Assembly (NCBI RefSeq): GCF_014109825.1
Contig: NZ_CP059576.1
Span: 2,258,001 to 2,322,000 of the forward strand
Origin: Legionella sp. PC997
Lineage (GTDB): Bacteria; Pseudomonadota; Gammaproteobacteria; Legionellales; Legionellaceae
Direction of reading: 5' to 3'
Length of the DNA stretch: 64,000 nt
Under the pieces are notes generated by a model, which was not told where the DNA came from, ran no database searches, and was given only the letters and a program-made list of their open reading frames with translations. Below, in pieces: positions 38,292 through 48,712 of the stretch. Numbering within the stretch: position 1 is the stretch's first letter; each line of letters begins with the position of its first letter. The translations under genes were made by a program, and so were the position numbers.

Positions 38292-39833
38292 TTAAGTTTT
38301 ATGCTTTGGTGGCCTATGGGCAACCCAACCGCCCCCTAATGCTTTAACCAAACCAATTGCAGAAGCCATTTGCAAACCGTCTATTTGTGTTGCAGCCTGC
38401 GCAAGTGTAAGAGCGCTAATTTGCGCCGTAAGTACATTTATATAAGGGACAGTGCCCGCTTTATATTGGTTTTTAACCAGTTTAAGTACGTACAGCGCAT
38501 CTTTTGCTTCTTTATCTTGGACCCTACTTTGTTTTTCTAAAAAGCGTAACGAAACCAGGTTATCTTCCACATCCTGAAATGCAGTTAGGACTACTTGACG
38601 ATAGTTGGCGACTTGGGCCATATATTGTTCTTTAGCACCCCTCACTCCTGCCGACCGGTACCCTCCATCAAAAATAGTTTCTGCTAATTGCATCCCTGCT
38701 GACCAACTAATTGTAGGTTTATGAATTAATTGATGAAAACTATGACCCGCTGCGCTGACAGTTCCATTTAAGGCTAAGTTGGGGAAATACGCCGCAACTG
38801 CAACTCCAATTAAGGCACTCGCTTGTTGCACCAACCGTTCAGCTTGGGCGATATCCGGCCTGCGTTCGAGCCAAACGGAAGGGACCTCCAAAGGAATCAC
38901 GGGTGGTTTTAATTTTATAATGGCAGGTTTTAATGAGAAATTAGCAGGCGGACGTCCCATTAATACAGCAATGGCATGTTCATATTGACCTCGTAAAATT
39001 CCATTATTAATTGCTGATGCTTGAGCTGATTCAAGTTGGATTTGTGCCTGAACCACATCAGCCCGCGATACAACACCTGATGCATATTGGTTTCGTGTGA
39101 ATTGTAAGACCTTTCTATAAGCGGTTAGTATGTCGTTTAAATATTTTTGAACTCGATCCAATGTGCGTAATTCAAAATAATACTGGGCCAAAGCACCTTG
39201 GGCTGATAAACGAGTCACACCAATCAACGCTTCATTGGATTGCGCAAATGCAAGATCAGATTCAATAGTTCGGCGAACCAGCCCCCAAAGGTCGGGTTCC
39301 CAGCTTGCATTCAAAAATGAGGTATAAATTGTCGTGGTGGTTGCTACAGAGGCAATATTTGTTGTAGCAGTTCCCGTAGTACCAGAAGAACTAATAATTG
39401 AGGTAGTTCCTCCTGCCTGTCGTTGTCGGAACAAACTAAATGCACCCACGACTGTTGGGTATAAATTGGCACGCGTTTGATCTACAATAGCAAGTGCTTG
39501 CCTGTAATTTGCCTCCGCATTCACAATATTTTGATTGAAATAATTCAACTGATTTTCCAACTCATTTAATACAGGATCATTGAAAATTTTCCACCATTCA
39601 CCACGATTCATATTGTCTTGGGGCTTGATGGGTTTCCAATTTTTGCGCTTTTGTCCTATTGCTTCTTTACCTTTGGCTTCTTTGAATTGTGTTGGAACTA
39701 CAAGTTTCGGAGGCACATAATTGGGACCGACCATACAGGAACATATAAAAAAAGAAAATAGAATTAAACACTGTAGCCTGAGAGCTTCCAGACAATAGCT
39801 ATAGAGTGCTTTTAATCGATTATGATTGGCCAT
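38292..39833 (-). CDS. TolC/OprM-type outer-membrane efflux lipoprotein
   Basis: A 513-residue NodT-family channel. It has an N-terminal signal with a lipobox-like FICSC (Cys 33), followed by the family start GPNYVPP, two OEP repeats and the conserved LERRPDIAQAERLVQQASALIGVAVAAYFP. A Thr/Ser-rich insertion (about 140-170) is unusual in composition. It forms the outer-membrane exit of the adjacent RND pump. It overlaps the mdtC-like gene by 14 bases with GAGG before its ATG, so it is the last gene of the operon. Confidence 0.92.
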   Translation of the reverse strand: MANHNRLKALYSYCLEALRLQCLILFSFFICSCMVGPNYVPPKLVVPTQFKEAKGKEAIGQKRKNWKPIKPQDNMNRGEWWKIFNDPVLNELENQLNYFNQNIVNAEANYRQALAIVDQTRANLYPTVVGAFSLFRQRQAGGTTSIISSSGTTGTATTNIASVATTTTIYTSFLNASWEPDLWGLVRRTIESDLAFAQSNEALIGVTRLSAQGALAQYYFELRTLDRVQKYLNDILTAYRKVLQFTRNQYASGVVSRADVVQAQIQLESAQASAINNGILRGQYEHAIAVLMGRPPANFSLKPAIIKLKPPVIPLEVPSVWLERRPDIAQAERLVQQASALIGVAVAAYFPNLALNGTVSAAGHSFHQLIHKPTISWSAGMQLAETIFDGGYRSAGVRGAKEQYMAQVANYRQVVLTAFQDVEDNLVSLRFLEKQSRVQDKEAKDALYVLKLVKNQYKAGTVPYINVLTAQISALTLAQAATQIDGLQMASAIGLVKALGGGWVAHRPPKHKT

Positions 39834-42800
39834 AGGCGCCTCGCAACTTAAGCCGGTTCATAAAATTTCGAAAACGTGTGCCTGCATTGTCCATTGCCAA
39901 ATAAATAACTGGTGTCGTGTACAGGGTTAATAATTGACTCATAATCAGCCCCCCAACAATAGTTATACCTAATGGGCGACGAAGCTCTGAACCCACTCCA
40001 AAACCAATAACCAGAGGCATAGCACCTAAAATAGCAGCCATGGTTGTCATCATGATTGGGCGAAAACGTAATAAAGCAGCTTCATAAATTGCTTCGCGTG
40101 AGGATTTATTTTCTAAGCGCTCCGTTTCTAATGCAAAATCAATCATCATAATTGCATTTTTTTTCACAATTCCAATTAAAAGAATCATTCCAATCAAAGC
40201 AATAATGCTCAAATCGGACTTAAATAACAATAAAGCCAATAATGCGCCTACACCAGCGGAGGGTAATGTAGACAATATAGTTATTGGATGAATTAAACTT
40301 TCATACAGCATTCCCAGTACAATATAGACTGCTAAAATAGCAGTCATTATTATATATTTCTCATTTGCAAATGATTCTTGAAACGCTTGTGCTGTCCCCT
40401 GAAAAGTACCTCGCATGGTTCGCGGTAAATTCATTTTTTTGATTCCTGCACTAATTTGTTTCACTACTCCACCTAACGATACTCCAGGAATCAAATTAAA
40501 TGAAAAGGTTGCCGCAGGGGCCAGACCGAGATGATTTACTGATAATAATGTAGAACCCGTCTCAAAACTGGCAAATACCGATAATGGAACTTCCTCTCCT
40601 ATTGACGACTTGACGTAAATTTCTTCCAAAACAGCAGGATATTGCCAATATTTTGGGGCAACATTCATGACCACATAATATTGATTCATTGGCATATACA
40701 TTACCGAGATCTGACTTTGACCAAAAGCATAATACAGCACTCGATCAATCTGTTCTGGGGTAATCCCAAAACGCGATGCAGTATCATGATCTACATTCAC
40801 ATAAGTTTGCAAGCCATTATTAAGCTGGTCATTATTTAAATCAGTAATTCCATGGATCTTTGCCAATTGTTCCATAATCCGTGGCGTCCAAGTAGCGAGA
40901 TCGTTTAAATTATCAGAAGTTATCGTATATTGAAATTGAGCTGCCGTTTGTCGGCCCCCTATTGTTAAATCCTGGGCAGCCTGCATATACAAAGTAGCAC
41001 CAGTAATTAAAGATAATTTGCTACGCAATCGCTCGATTACCTGAGAGGTAGTTGGACTATTATTTTGGACAGGCTTAAGCGTAATAAAGACAGAGCCTGT
41101 ATTCGCTGTATTATTACCCGGCCCACTACCAATAAAGGCACCCACATTAGCGACAGCCGAGTCTTTGCGAATTTCTGAGACAAATTGAATTAGTTTCTTC
41201 TGCATTGCTTGAAACGAAATATTTTGATCTGCCCGTAAAGATCCTGCGATTCGATCGGTATTTTGTTGAGGGAAAAATCCTCTAGGTATCGCCATAAACA
41301 AACTTGCAGTCAGTAAAACAGTCGCAAAAGTAAGAATTAACATGACTCGTGGGTGAAGTAACGCCCAATGCAAACCCTTTGCATAATGCAAACGTACTTT
41401 TTCTGTAAAGCGCATAAAAAAATTGCTTTTCGTTCCTTCATTCTCATGCAACAGTTTGGAACACATCATCGGTGTCAAGGTTAGGGAAACAACCAGTGAA
41501 GTCAAAATTGCTACCGAAAGGGTCACAACAAACTCACGAAATAAGCGTCCAACTATCCCACTCATAAGAAAAATGGGAATAAAAACGGCAATTAATGAAA
41601 TACTAATCGACAACACTGTAAAACCAATCTCTTTTGATCCATCAAAAGCAGCTTGCAACGGCTTTTTTCCCATAGCGATATGACGAGAAATATTTTCCAG
41701 TACTACAACTGCATCATCGACAACAAAACCTGTAGAAATGGTTAAAGCCATCAACGATAAATTATCTAAACTGTAATTTAATAATTTCATTACCGCAAAC
41801 GTACCAAGTAAAGATAAAGGAACTGCAATTCCCGGAATTATCATCGCCCGAAAACTTCCAAGAAAAAGATAAGTAACAAAAATTACCAAACACATCGCTA
41901 TAAGTAGAGTTAGCTCCACATCATGTAATGAAGTACGAATTGAGGTGGTTCTATCCATTAAAATATTTAATTTAATATCCTTAGATATGGAAGCCTCCAG
42001 TTGGGGTAATATTTGTTTAACATGATCCACTGTTTTTATCACATTGGCCCCAGGTTGCTTAAATAAAACTAAAAGCACTGCGGGTTTCCCATTTGCCAGA
42101 CCCGCAGTATGAACGTCAGCAACTGAATCAAATACATGGGCAATATCAGAAAGGCGTACTGGTTGATTATTGAAATAGCTAATAATAAGCGGTCCATAGT
42201 CGCTTGCCTTTTGTAGCTGATCATTACTACGGATTATGGAAACAGTATCATCATGAATCAATTGTCCTTTTGCCAAGTTCACGTTGGCATTATTAATTAC
42301 TCCTGCAAGCTGGTTTAATCCAATTTTATATTTATTTAAAGCTGTAGGGTTAATTTCAACGCGAACTGCGGGCAATGAGCTCCCACCAACACCAACCTGC
42401 CCTACACCTTCAATCCGCAAAATCTTTTGTTGCAAAATAGTTGAAGCGACATCATACATCTTTCCTGGAGTATATTTATCCGATGTCAATGCAAGAATCA
42501 TAATTGGCGCGTCAGCAGGATTTACTTTTCGATAAGTAGGATTATTCGTTAAATTAGTCGGTAATTGACTTAAGGATGCATTAATTGCTGCTTGGATGTC
42601 TCGGGCAGCTCCATCAATATTACGGGATAGATCAAATTGTACGGTGATGCTGGCTTGTCCTAAAGTACTTGAGGAAGTCAGTTGAGTGACACCTGAAATA
42701 CGCCCTATCTGACGCTCCAAAGGCGCTGCAACTGAGGTTGCCATAATTTCTGGACTACCTCCAGGTAATTGAGCTTGAACCATAATTGTTGGGAAATCAA

Positions 42801-42918
42801 TTTGAGGTAACGGTGCCACAGGTAATAAATTAAATGCGAGAATTCCTGCGAAGCTTAATCCAAACGCTAATAAGATTGTGGCAATGGGTTTGTTAATGAA
42901 TAAGGAAGATAAATTCAC
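39820..42918 (-). CDS. mdtC: RND efflux inner-membrane pump, MdtC-like
   Basis: A 1,032-residue HAE1-type transporter with twelve membrane segments and two large periplasmic loops. The order and sequence (IATILLAFGLSFAGILAF, LPVAPLPQIDFPTIMV, RKVNPADAPIMILALTSD) match E. coli MdtC closely. Proton-relay acidic residues are visible in TM4 (TGFVVDDAVVVLENI). It starts at GTG with a perfect GGAGG seven bases upstream, overlapping the MdtB-like gene by four bases. In E. coli MdtB and MdtC form a mixed trimer. Confidence 0.93.
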   Translation of the reverse strand: MNLSSLFINKPIATILLAFGLSFAGILAFNLLPVAPLPQIDFPTIMVQAQLPGGSPEIMATSVAAPLERQIGRISGVTQLTSSSTLGQASITVQFDLSRNIDGAARDIQAAINASLSQLPTNLTNNPTYRKVNPADAPIMILALTSDKYTPGKMYDVASTILQQKILRIEGVGQVGVGGSSLPAVRVEINPTALNKYKIGLNQLAGVINNANVNLAKGQLIHDDTVSIIRSNDQLQKASDYGPLIISYFNNQPVRLSDIAHVFDSVADVHTAGLANGKPAVLLVLFKQPGANVIKTVDHVKQILPQLEASISKDIKLNILMDRTTSIRTSLHDVELTLLIAMCLVIFVTYLFLGSFRAMIIPGIAVPLSLLGTFAVMKLLNYSLDNLSLMALTISTGFVVDDAVVVLENISRHIAMGKKPLQAAFDGSKEIGFTVLSISISLIAVFIPIFLMSGIVGRLFREFVVTLSVAILTSLVVSLTLTPMMCSKLLHENEGTKSNFFMRFTEKVRLHYAKGLHWALLHPRVMLILTFATVLLTASLFMAIPRGFFPQQNTDRIAGSLRADQNISFQAMQKKLIQFVSEIRKDSAVANVGAFIGSGPGNNTANTGSVFITLKPVQNNSPTTSQVIERLRSKLSLITGATLYMQAAQDLTIGGRQTAAQFQYTITSDNLNDLATWTPRIMEQLAKIHGITDLNNDQLNNGLQTYVNVDHDTASRFGITPEQIDRVLYYAFGQSQISVMYMPMNQYYVVMNVAPKYWQYPAVLEEIYVKSSIGEEVPLSVFASFETGSTLLSVNHLGLAPAATFSFNLIPGVSLGGVVKQISAGIKKMNLPRTMRGTFQGTAQAFQESFANEKYIIMTAILAVYIVLGMLYESLIHPITILSTLPSAGVGALLALLLFKSDLSIIALIGMILLIGIVKKNAIMMIDFALETERLENKSSREAIYEAALLRFRPIMMTTMAAILGAMPLVIGFGVGSELRRPLGITIVGGLIMSQLLTLYTTPVIYLAMDNAGTRFRNFMNRLKLRGAYGQS

Positions 42919-45900
42919 AATCCAGCCTCCGTAACACCTGGATTATGTTTACCATAACTCATTATCTTACGTGAGATACGATCAAATGTTAGATAAATAA
43001 TCGGAGTCGTATATAAAGTAACCAACTGACTGACCATCAGCCCCCCAATTATCGCAATACCTAATGGACGTCGTAACTCACCACCAAGCCCATTACTAAA
43101 TGCCAGAGGAATTGCCCCCAGCATAGAGGCCATTGTAGTCATCAAAATGGGTCTGAAACGTAATACAGCGGCCTCATAAATTGCATGTTCTGGTTTGAGT
43201 TTGTATTCACGTTCTTGTTCAAGCGCAAAGTCAATCATCATAATTGCATTTTTTAATACAATTCCAATTAATAAAATAATCGCAATCAAGGCAATGATAC
43301 TCAGCTCATTGTTTGTTATATACAATGCAAGTAAAGCCCCCATCGAAGCTGAGGGTAAGGTTGATAAAATAGTTAGTGGATGGATGTAACTTTCATAGAG
43401 TACCCCTAATATAATGTAAACCACAACCACTGAAGCAATTACCAGCCACCCTTCATTAGCTAGGGATTTTTGAAAATTTTTTGTGGTTCCTTGAAAACCC
43501 GCTTCTACATTGAGAGGCATATTAAGACTATTTTTTATATCGTCAATCTGAGTCACTGCATCTCCTAAGGATGCATTATTTGCAAGATTGAACGAAAGCG
43601 TAGCAGAAGGGAATTGGTCTTTATGCGCAATAACTAAAGGACCTACAGTCTGCTTTAATCGAGCAAAAGTCTTAATTGGAACAGAGCCACTGGCTATCAT
43701 CTCCGAAAAAGAATTATTATTTTGTGAGGTACTCGAGGAGCCGGAAGCGTTGGTAGAAGAATTAATTACAGAAGAATTAATATAAATATTGTCAAAAGCA
43801 ATCGACTCTCTTTGCAGTGGGGGCAATACTTCCAATACAACCCGGTATTGGTTTCGTTGAGTAAACATAATAGATATTTGCCGCTGACCAAATGAATCAT
43901 ATAAAGTCTGGTCAATCGTCTGCATGGTAATACCCAGTCGGTATGCGGTATCGCGATCAATATCCAATAAGGTAACCAAACCTGTATTTTGTTGATCGGT
44001 ATTGACCTCTTTTAAAATAGATAGTTGGCGCATTTTCTCTAACATTAACTGCGACCATTTAGTAACGTCCTCCCTATCAGGAGCGCTAATGCTGTATTGA
44101 TATTGTGTGCGACTGGTTAATGTATCAATCGTTAAATCTTGTACCGGCTGCATGTATAAGGAAGCACCAATAACTTGATTGATTTTAGATTGCAAACGAT
44201 TCATAACCTCGGTAACACCTGAACGTTGCTCAAAAGGTTTCAAATTAATCAAAATACGCCCGCTATTTAGCGTTATATTCGTACCATCAATACCAATAAA
44301 GGATGATACATTTTCAACAGCGGGATCAGAAAGCACTGCATGCACCAAAGCTTGTTGTCGGGTTGTCATTTCTTTAAATGAAACCGATTCAGAAGCTAGT
44401 GATATTCCTTGAATAATTCCTGTATCTTGAATGGGGAAAAATCCTTTAGGAATGATATATAATAAAATGCCTGTGATTAATACAGTAATGAAAAAGACCA
44501 GTAAAATAAAAGGTTGGCGCGAAAGAACCCAATGAAGAGAAATTTTATATCGCTCTATAAGAAAATCGGACTGACGTTTAAGAAAGCGCTCTAATTTATT
44601 GACTTTATTATCATTTTGTACCTTTAACAGTCTAGAACACAGCATAGGAGTCAGCGTTAACGAAACGAACGCTGAAATTGCAATAGTCATGGTTAAGGTC
44701 ACTGCGAATTCACGAAATAATCGACCGACTATATCCCCCATAAATAATAAAGGAATCAGTACCGCAATCAGAGAAATAGATAAAGAAACAATAGTAAAGC
44801 CAATTTGCGCGGCTCCTTTATGAGCAGCATCCAAAGGGTCCTTTCCCATTTCGATATAGCGTATGATGTTTTCAATCATCACGATCGCATCATCAACTAC
44901 AAAGCCTGCAGCAATGGTTAATCCCATCAAAGTAAGATTATTAAGACTAAACCCGAGTAAATACATTAAACCTAATGTGCCTACGAGTGCCAATGGTACT
45001 GAAATACTTGGAATTATTGTCGCGGATAGTTTACGTAAAAAAAGGAAAATCACCATTACAACCAAGGCAACGGACAACAGTAATTCAAATTGAACATTTT
45101 CTACGGAAGTACGAATACTGGTCGTACGATCGGTAAGAATTTTGATATCCATTCCTGCCGGAATTGCCAAGCTCATTTGTTTCAATAGAGTTTTGACTCG
45201 TTCGGCTACCTCAATGACATTTGCTGCTGGTTGGCGTTGGATATTGAGTATAATCGCCGGTTCTGTATCCATCCATGCTGCTTGCATTGTATTTTCTGTC
45301 CCATCTATAACATCAGCTACATCAGATAAACGAACGGGAGATCCATTCTGGTATGAAACAATTAAAGGACGATAATCTGCAGCAGACAAAAGCTGGTCAT
45401 TGGAATTAATCGTATAGGCTAAGCGTGGGCCATCGAAATTTCCCTTAGCAGCATTCACATTGGAAGCTATAACGATAGAACGTATGTCTTCCATAGTTAA
45501 TCCATATGCAGACAATGCATTTGGATTAGCTTGAATTCGTACCGCAGGTCGATGCCCGCCACCGATGCTTACCAACCCCACACCCGATAATTGAGAGATT
45601 TTAGGAACAAGACGTGTTTCTGCATAATCCTCTACTTGAGTTAATGGTAAAGTTCTTGCAGTCAAAGCCAAGGTTAGGATGGGTGTATCTGCCGGATTGA
45701 CTTTACTGTAAACAGGAGGATTGGGAAGATCGATCGGCAAATAACTACTTGCAGCGTTTATCGCTTGTTGAACTTCTTGCTCTGCTACATCCAAACTCAT
45801 ATCCAAATTGAATTGCAAAGTTATAATGGATGACCCATTTGAGCTGTTTGAGGTCATTTGCTCCAAACCTGGCATTTGTCCGAATTGACGTTCAAGTGGG

Positions 45901-46094
45901 GCCGTAACGGTAGTGCTCATTACATCTGGACTGGCTCCAGGATAAAAAGTTGATACTTGAATTGTCGGATACTCCACGTCAGGGAGCGCTGAAATAGGTA
46001 AGAGTTTGTAAGAAAGAACGCCCGTCAGCAAAATAGCAAACATCAACAATGAAGTGGCTATAGCTCTTGCAATAAAGGGGCCTGAAATACTCAT
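42915..46094 (-). CDS. mdtB: RND efflux inner-membrane pump, MdtB-like
   Basis: A 1,059-residue RND transporter. It matches MdtB (LPISALPDVEYPTIQVSTFYPGASPDVM, then AEQEVQQAINAA; TM4 AAGFVVDDAIVMIENI). A Ser/Asn-rich stretch near residues 760-785 (NSSTNASGSSSTSQNNNS), in the second periplasmic loop, looks like a lineage insertion. It overlaps both neighbours by four bases. Likely substrates are bile salts, novobiocin-like drugs or metal/siderophore compounds by analogy only. Confidence 0.93.
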   Translation of the reverse strand: MSISGPFIARAIATSLLMFAILLTGVLSYKLLPISALPDVEYPTIQVSTFYPGASPDVMSTTVTAPLERQFGQMPGLEQMTSNSSNGSSIITLQFNLDMSLDVAEQEVQQAINAASSYLPIDLPNPPVYSKVNPADTPILTLALTARTLPLTQVEDYAETRLVPKISQLSGVGLVSIGGGHRPAVRIQANPNALSAYGLTMEDIRSIVIASNVNAAKGNFDGPRLAYTINSNDQLLSAADYRPLIVSYQNGSPVRLSDVADVIDGTENTMQAAWMDTEPAIILNIQRQPAANVIEVAERVKTLLKQMSLAIPAGMDIKILTDRTTSIRTSVENVQFELLLSVALVVMVIFLFLRKLSATIIPSISVPLALVGTLGLMYLLGFSLNNLTLMGLTIAAGFVVDDAIVMIENIIRYIEMGKDPLDAAHKGAAQIGFTIVSLSISLIAVLIPLLFMGDIVGRLFREFAVTLTMTIAISAFVSLTLTPMLCSRLLKVQNDNKVNKLERFLKRQSDFLIERYKISLHWVLSRQPFILLVFFITVLITGILLYIIPKGFFPIQDTGIIQGISLASESVSFKEMTTRQQALVHAVLSDPAVENVSSFIGIDGTNITLNSGRILINLKPFEQRSGVTEVMNRLQSKINQVIGASLYMQPVQDLTIDTLTSRTQYQYSISAPDREDVTKWSQLMLEKMRQLSILKEVNTDQQNTGLVTLLDIDRDTAYRLGITMQTIDQTLYDSFGQRQISIMFTQRNQYRVVLEVLPPLQRESIAFDNIYINSSVINSSTNASGSSSTSQNNNSFSEMIASGSVPIKTFARLKQTVGPLVIAHKDQFPSATLSFNLANNASLGDAVTQIDDIKNSLNMPLNVEAGFQGTTKNFQKSLANEGWLVIASVVVVYIILGVLYESYIHPLTILSTLPSASMGALLALYITNNELSIIALIAIILLIGIVLKNAIMMIDFALEQEREYKLKPEHAIYEAAVLRFRPILMTTMASMLGAIPLAFSNGLGGELRRPLGIAIIGGLMVSQLVTLYTTPIIYLTFDRISRKIMSYGKHNPGVTEAGL

Positions 46095-47329
46095 GTGAGG
46101 TTATTCACCTTTAAACGAAACTCGCTTTTTTGAACTGAGACACTTGCTGGATATTCTTTTTGGACCAATACTTTGGCCCCATTCATTAATTTATCGGCAC
46201 CGTTTACCACTACTCGTTGATTGGGTAATAAACCATTTTTAATTACAGTTTCATCACCAAGGGTAGGTCCCAGAATTACCGTTTGAATATTTACTGTATT
46301 ATCCTCATTAATGACGTAAATAAAATCTTCTGTTGTAGTATGTTGAAGCGCAGCTGTGGGCACAACCGTCGCTTGGGGCAACGTCTCAACGAGTATTTTC
46401 ACATTCACAAATTGGTTAGGGAATAATTTGTTTTTATGGTTATCAAATATCGCCCTAAGTCGTACGGTTCCTGTTGTCGTACTAATTTGGTTATCCAAAG
46501 CCAATAATTTTCCTGTGGCAAGTAAGTGGTTTTGTTGTCTATCAAAAACGTTCACTTGCATCTCTTTACCACCATAGGCTTGGGGTGCAATAAGCGACAC
46601 AAAATCTTCTGCTACAGGAAAAATTACCGTAACAGGATCATGAGTAGTGATCACTGCAATACCTTGGGTACCTGAAGTTTGAACAAAGTTCCCTGGATCT
46701 ACCAAACGCAAACCGATTCGTCCCTCAATAGGCGAAGTAATATTGCAATAAATAAGGTTGACTTTAGTACTTTGAATGAGACCGAGGTCGGTTTTAACAT
46801 TTCCTTCATATTGCTCTACAAGTGACTCCTGAGTAGCTAATGTTTGTTGGGAAATCGAATCTTCTTTCCATAATTTTTGATAACGTTTTAAATCAATTTT
46901 GGCATTCGCTAACAAAGCGGAATCCCGTTTGAGATCTCCTTCATATTGAGTGAGTAAGGCTTCGTAAGGCCGCTGATCAATTTGGGCAAGTAACTGGCCC
47001 TTTTTAACCAATTGACCTTCCTTGAAGAGAACCTTCATTAATAAACCATTTATTTGGGTTTGAACCGTCACAGTATAAACAGGTGTTACTGTGCCCAGTG
47101 CCGCAATATAAATAGGTACATCTCGAGTTGTAGAAATTCCTGCAACAATTGGAATAGGTTGAGGACTAACAGTTTGTGTTTTTTTAGTAGAGATATAGAA
47201 CCATAATACAGCAACTAAAGTAAGTAAAATGATGATTAAACCTAAGGAATTTTCTGCCGGGAACTGTTCTCGCCACCGTCCAGTAATCACCATTTTTTTA
47301 TTCCGGGTAGGTGATTTTTCTCCTTCCAT
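46091..47329 (-). CDS. mdtA: RND periplasmic adaptor, MdtA-like
   Basis: A 412-residue membrane-fusion protein: one N-terminal membrane anchor (about 32-50), the biotinyl-lipoyl halves (TVQTQINGLLMKVLFKEGQLVKKGQLLAQID), an alpha-helical hairpin, and beta-barrel and membrane-proximal domains (IEGRIGLRLVDPGNFV). It bridges the RND pump to the outer-membrane channel. First gene of the mdtA-mdtB-mdtC-tolC-like operon, with TAGGA before the ATG; no adjacent regulator is seen. A 197-base gap separates it from the divergent FIST gene. Confidence 0.93.
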   Translation of the reverse strand: MEGEKSPTRNKKMVITGRWREQFPAENSLGLIIILLTLVAVLWFYISTKKTQTVSPQPIPIVAGISTTRDVPIYIAALGTVTPVYTVTVQTQINGLLMKVLFKEGQLVKKGQLLAQIDQRPYEALLTQYEGDLKRDSALLANAKIDLKRYQKLWKEDSISQQTLATQESLVEQYEGNVKTDLGLIQSTKVNLIYCNITSPIEGRIGLRLVDPGNFVQTSGTQGIAVITTHDPVTVIFPVAEDFVSLIAPQAYGGKEMQVNVFDRQQNHLLATGKLLALDNQISTTTGTVRLRAIFDNHKNKLFPNQFVNVKILVETLPQATVVPTAALQHTTTEDFIYVINEDNTVNIQTVILGPTLGDETVIKNGLLPNQRVVVNGADKLMNGAKVLVQKEYPASVSVQKSEFRLKVNNLT

Positions 47330-47526
47330 AAGTCCTACGTCCCTTCAGCAAAATAATGAAATTCATCATAACGAATTTTCATTTGGGTAGCAAAAAAATC
47401 TAGATGAACCACTGCAACTCTTGTTTTGATTAAAATGAGGTCAATTAATCAAGAAAAAAACCAAAATTGACACTATACTAATAAAAACATTTTCTGATTG
47501 TCATACTTAGTTACAAGGAGTGCTTT

Positions 47527-48687
47527 ATGGAAATAAAAGCCTTTCAATTCCTCAGAAATAAAGGATGGAGTTTGAAAGAATTTCCAGATCTTGATTCAGA
47601 GAACACCCTAGTGCTTATTTTTGCAGCCCCTGAGTTCATGGATTTTCAAGAGCCAATAATGAAGCTGGCTAACTTTTATTCTAAATCGAAAATCATCGGT
47701 TGCTCTACTGCTGGAGAAATTTTTGGTGATCATCTTTTTGACCACAGTATTACCGTGGCAGTAATCAAATTTGCTAAAACCTCTTTGAAAATTGCAAAAG
47801 CTGAGGTGAATAACGGTAAAGACTCTGAAAAAGCTGGCCAGCTCATTGCTGAACAGCTCAAAGCAGACGATCTGCACAGTATTTTTATTTTGTCCGATGG
47901 ACTTAATGTAAATGGTTCCGAATTAGTTCAAGGATTAAATACAGTCAAAAGTCATCAAAAACTTGTCATTACCGGTGGCTTAGCAGGTGATGGCAGTCAC
48001 TTCACAAAAACATGGGCAATTTTAAATAATAAAATAATGGACCATTATGCCGTTGCGGTTGGTTTTTATGGTGCGGATATTCATATTGGACATGCTTCTA
48101 AGGGAGGATGGGATATTTTTGGTCCGGTTCGTCGAATTACCCGGTCCGAATCCAATGTCTTATATGAGCTTGATTATCAACCCGCCTTACAACTATATAA
48201 AGAATATTTAGGTGAAAAAGCCTCTGAATTACCTTCTTCAGGATTACTTTATCCATTGGCTATTAATAATCCTCAGGCACATGATGATATCCAATTAGTG
48301 CGTACAATCCTTGCAGTTAATGAGAAAGATCAATCCCTGACTTTTGCGGGGGATATTCCAATGGGATGGCATGCGCAATTAATGAGAGCAAACTTTGATC
48401 GATTAATTGATAGTGCTAATGAAGCAGGTCTGCTCGCAAATAAATTGATGCTCAATGATAACTTAGAACAACTAGGCCCCGTTTTGGCGATTGATATCAG
48501 TTGTGTAGGCAGGAGATTGCTTTTAGGAGAACGAACAGAAGAAGAAATTGAATCCACTCTGACTGCTCTACCAAAAGGTTCTACGCAAGTGGGGTTTTAT
48601 TCATATGGTGAATTATCACCTTTTTCTGTTGGGAATTGTCAATTACATAACCAAACCATGACGATTACAACCATTTATGAGACATAA
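47527..48687 (+). CDS. FIST-domain sensory protein
   Basis: A 386-residue protein: FIST_N (about 20-220; IGCSTAGEI near residue 57 and GLAGDGSHF near 155 are typical) and FIST_C (about 230-370, ending in FYSYGELSPF). FIST domains are thought to bind small ligands, perhaps amino acids, and feed two-component systems. No membrane segment. It has AAGGAG before the ATG and a TTGACA (47467-47472) upstream with a weak -10. It starts a three-gene operon with a histidine kinase 25 bases downstream. Confidence 0.9.
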   Translation: MEIKAFQFLRNKGWSLKEFPDLDSENTLVLIFAAPEFMDFQEPIMKLANFYSKSKIIGCSTAGEIFGDHLFDHSITVAVIKFAKTSLKIAKAEVNNGKDSEKAGQLIAEQLKADDLHSIFILSDGLNVNGSELVQGLNTVKSHQKLVITGGLAGDGSHFTKTWAILNNKIMDHYAVAVGFYGADIHIGHASKGGWDIFGPVRRITRSESNVLYELDYQPALQLYKEYLGEKASELPSSGLLYPLAINNPQAHDDIQLVRTILAVNEKDQSLTFAGDIPMGWHAQLMRANFDRLIDSANEAGLLANKLMLNDNLEQLGPVLAIDISCVGRRLLLGERTEEEIESTLTALPKGSTQVGFYSYGELSPFSVGNCQLHNQTMTITTIYET

Positions 48688-48712
48688 ATACTTAAGGCTA
48701 AAATAAGACAAT

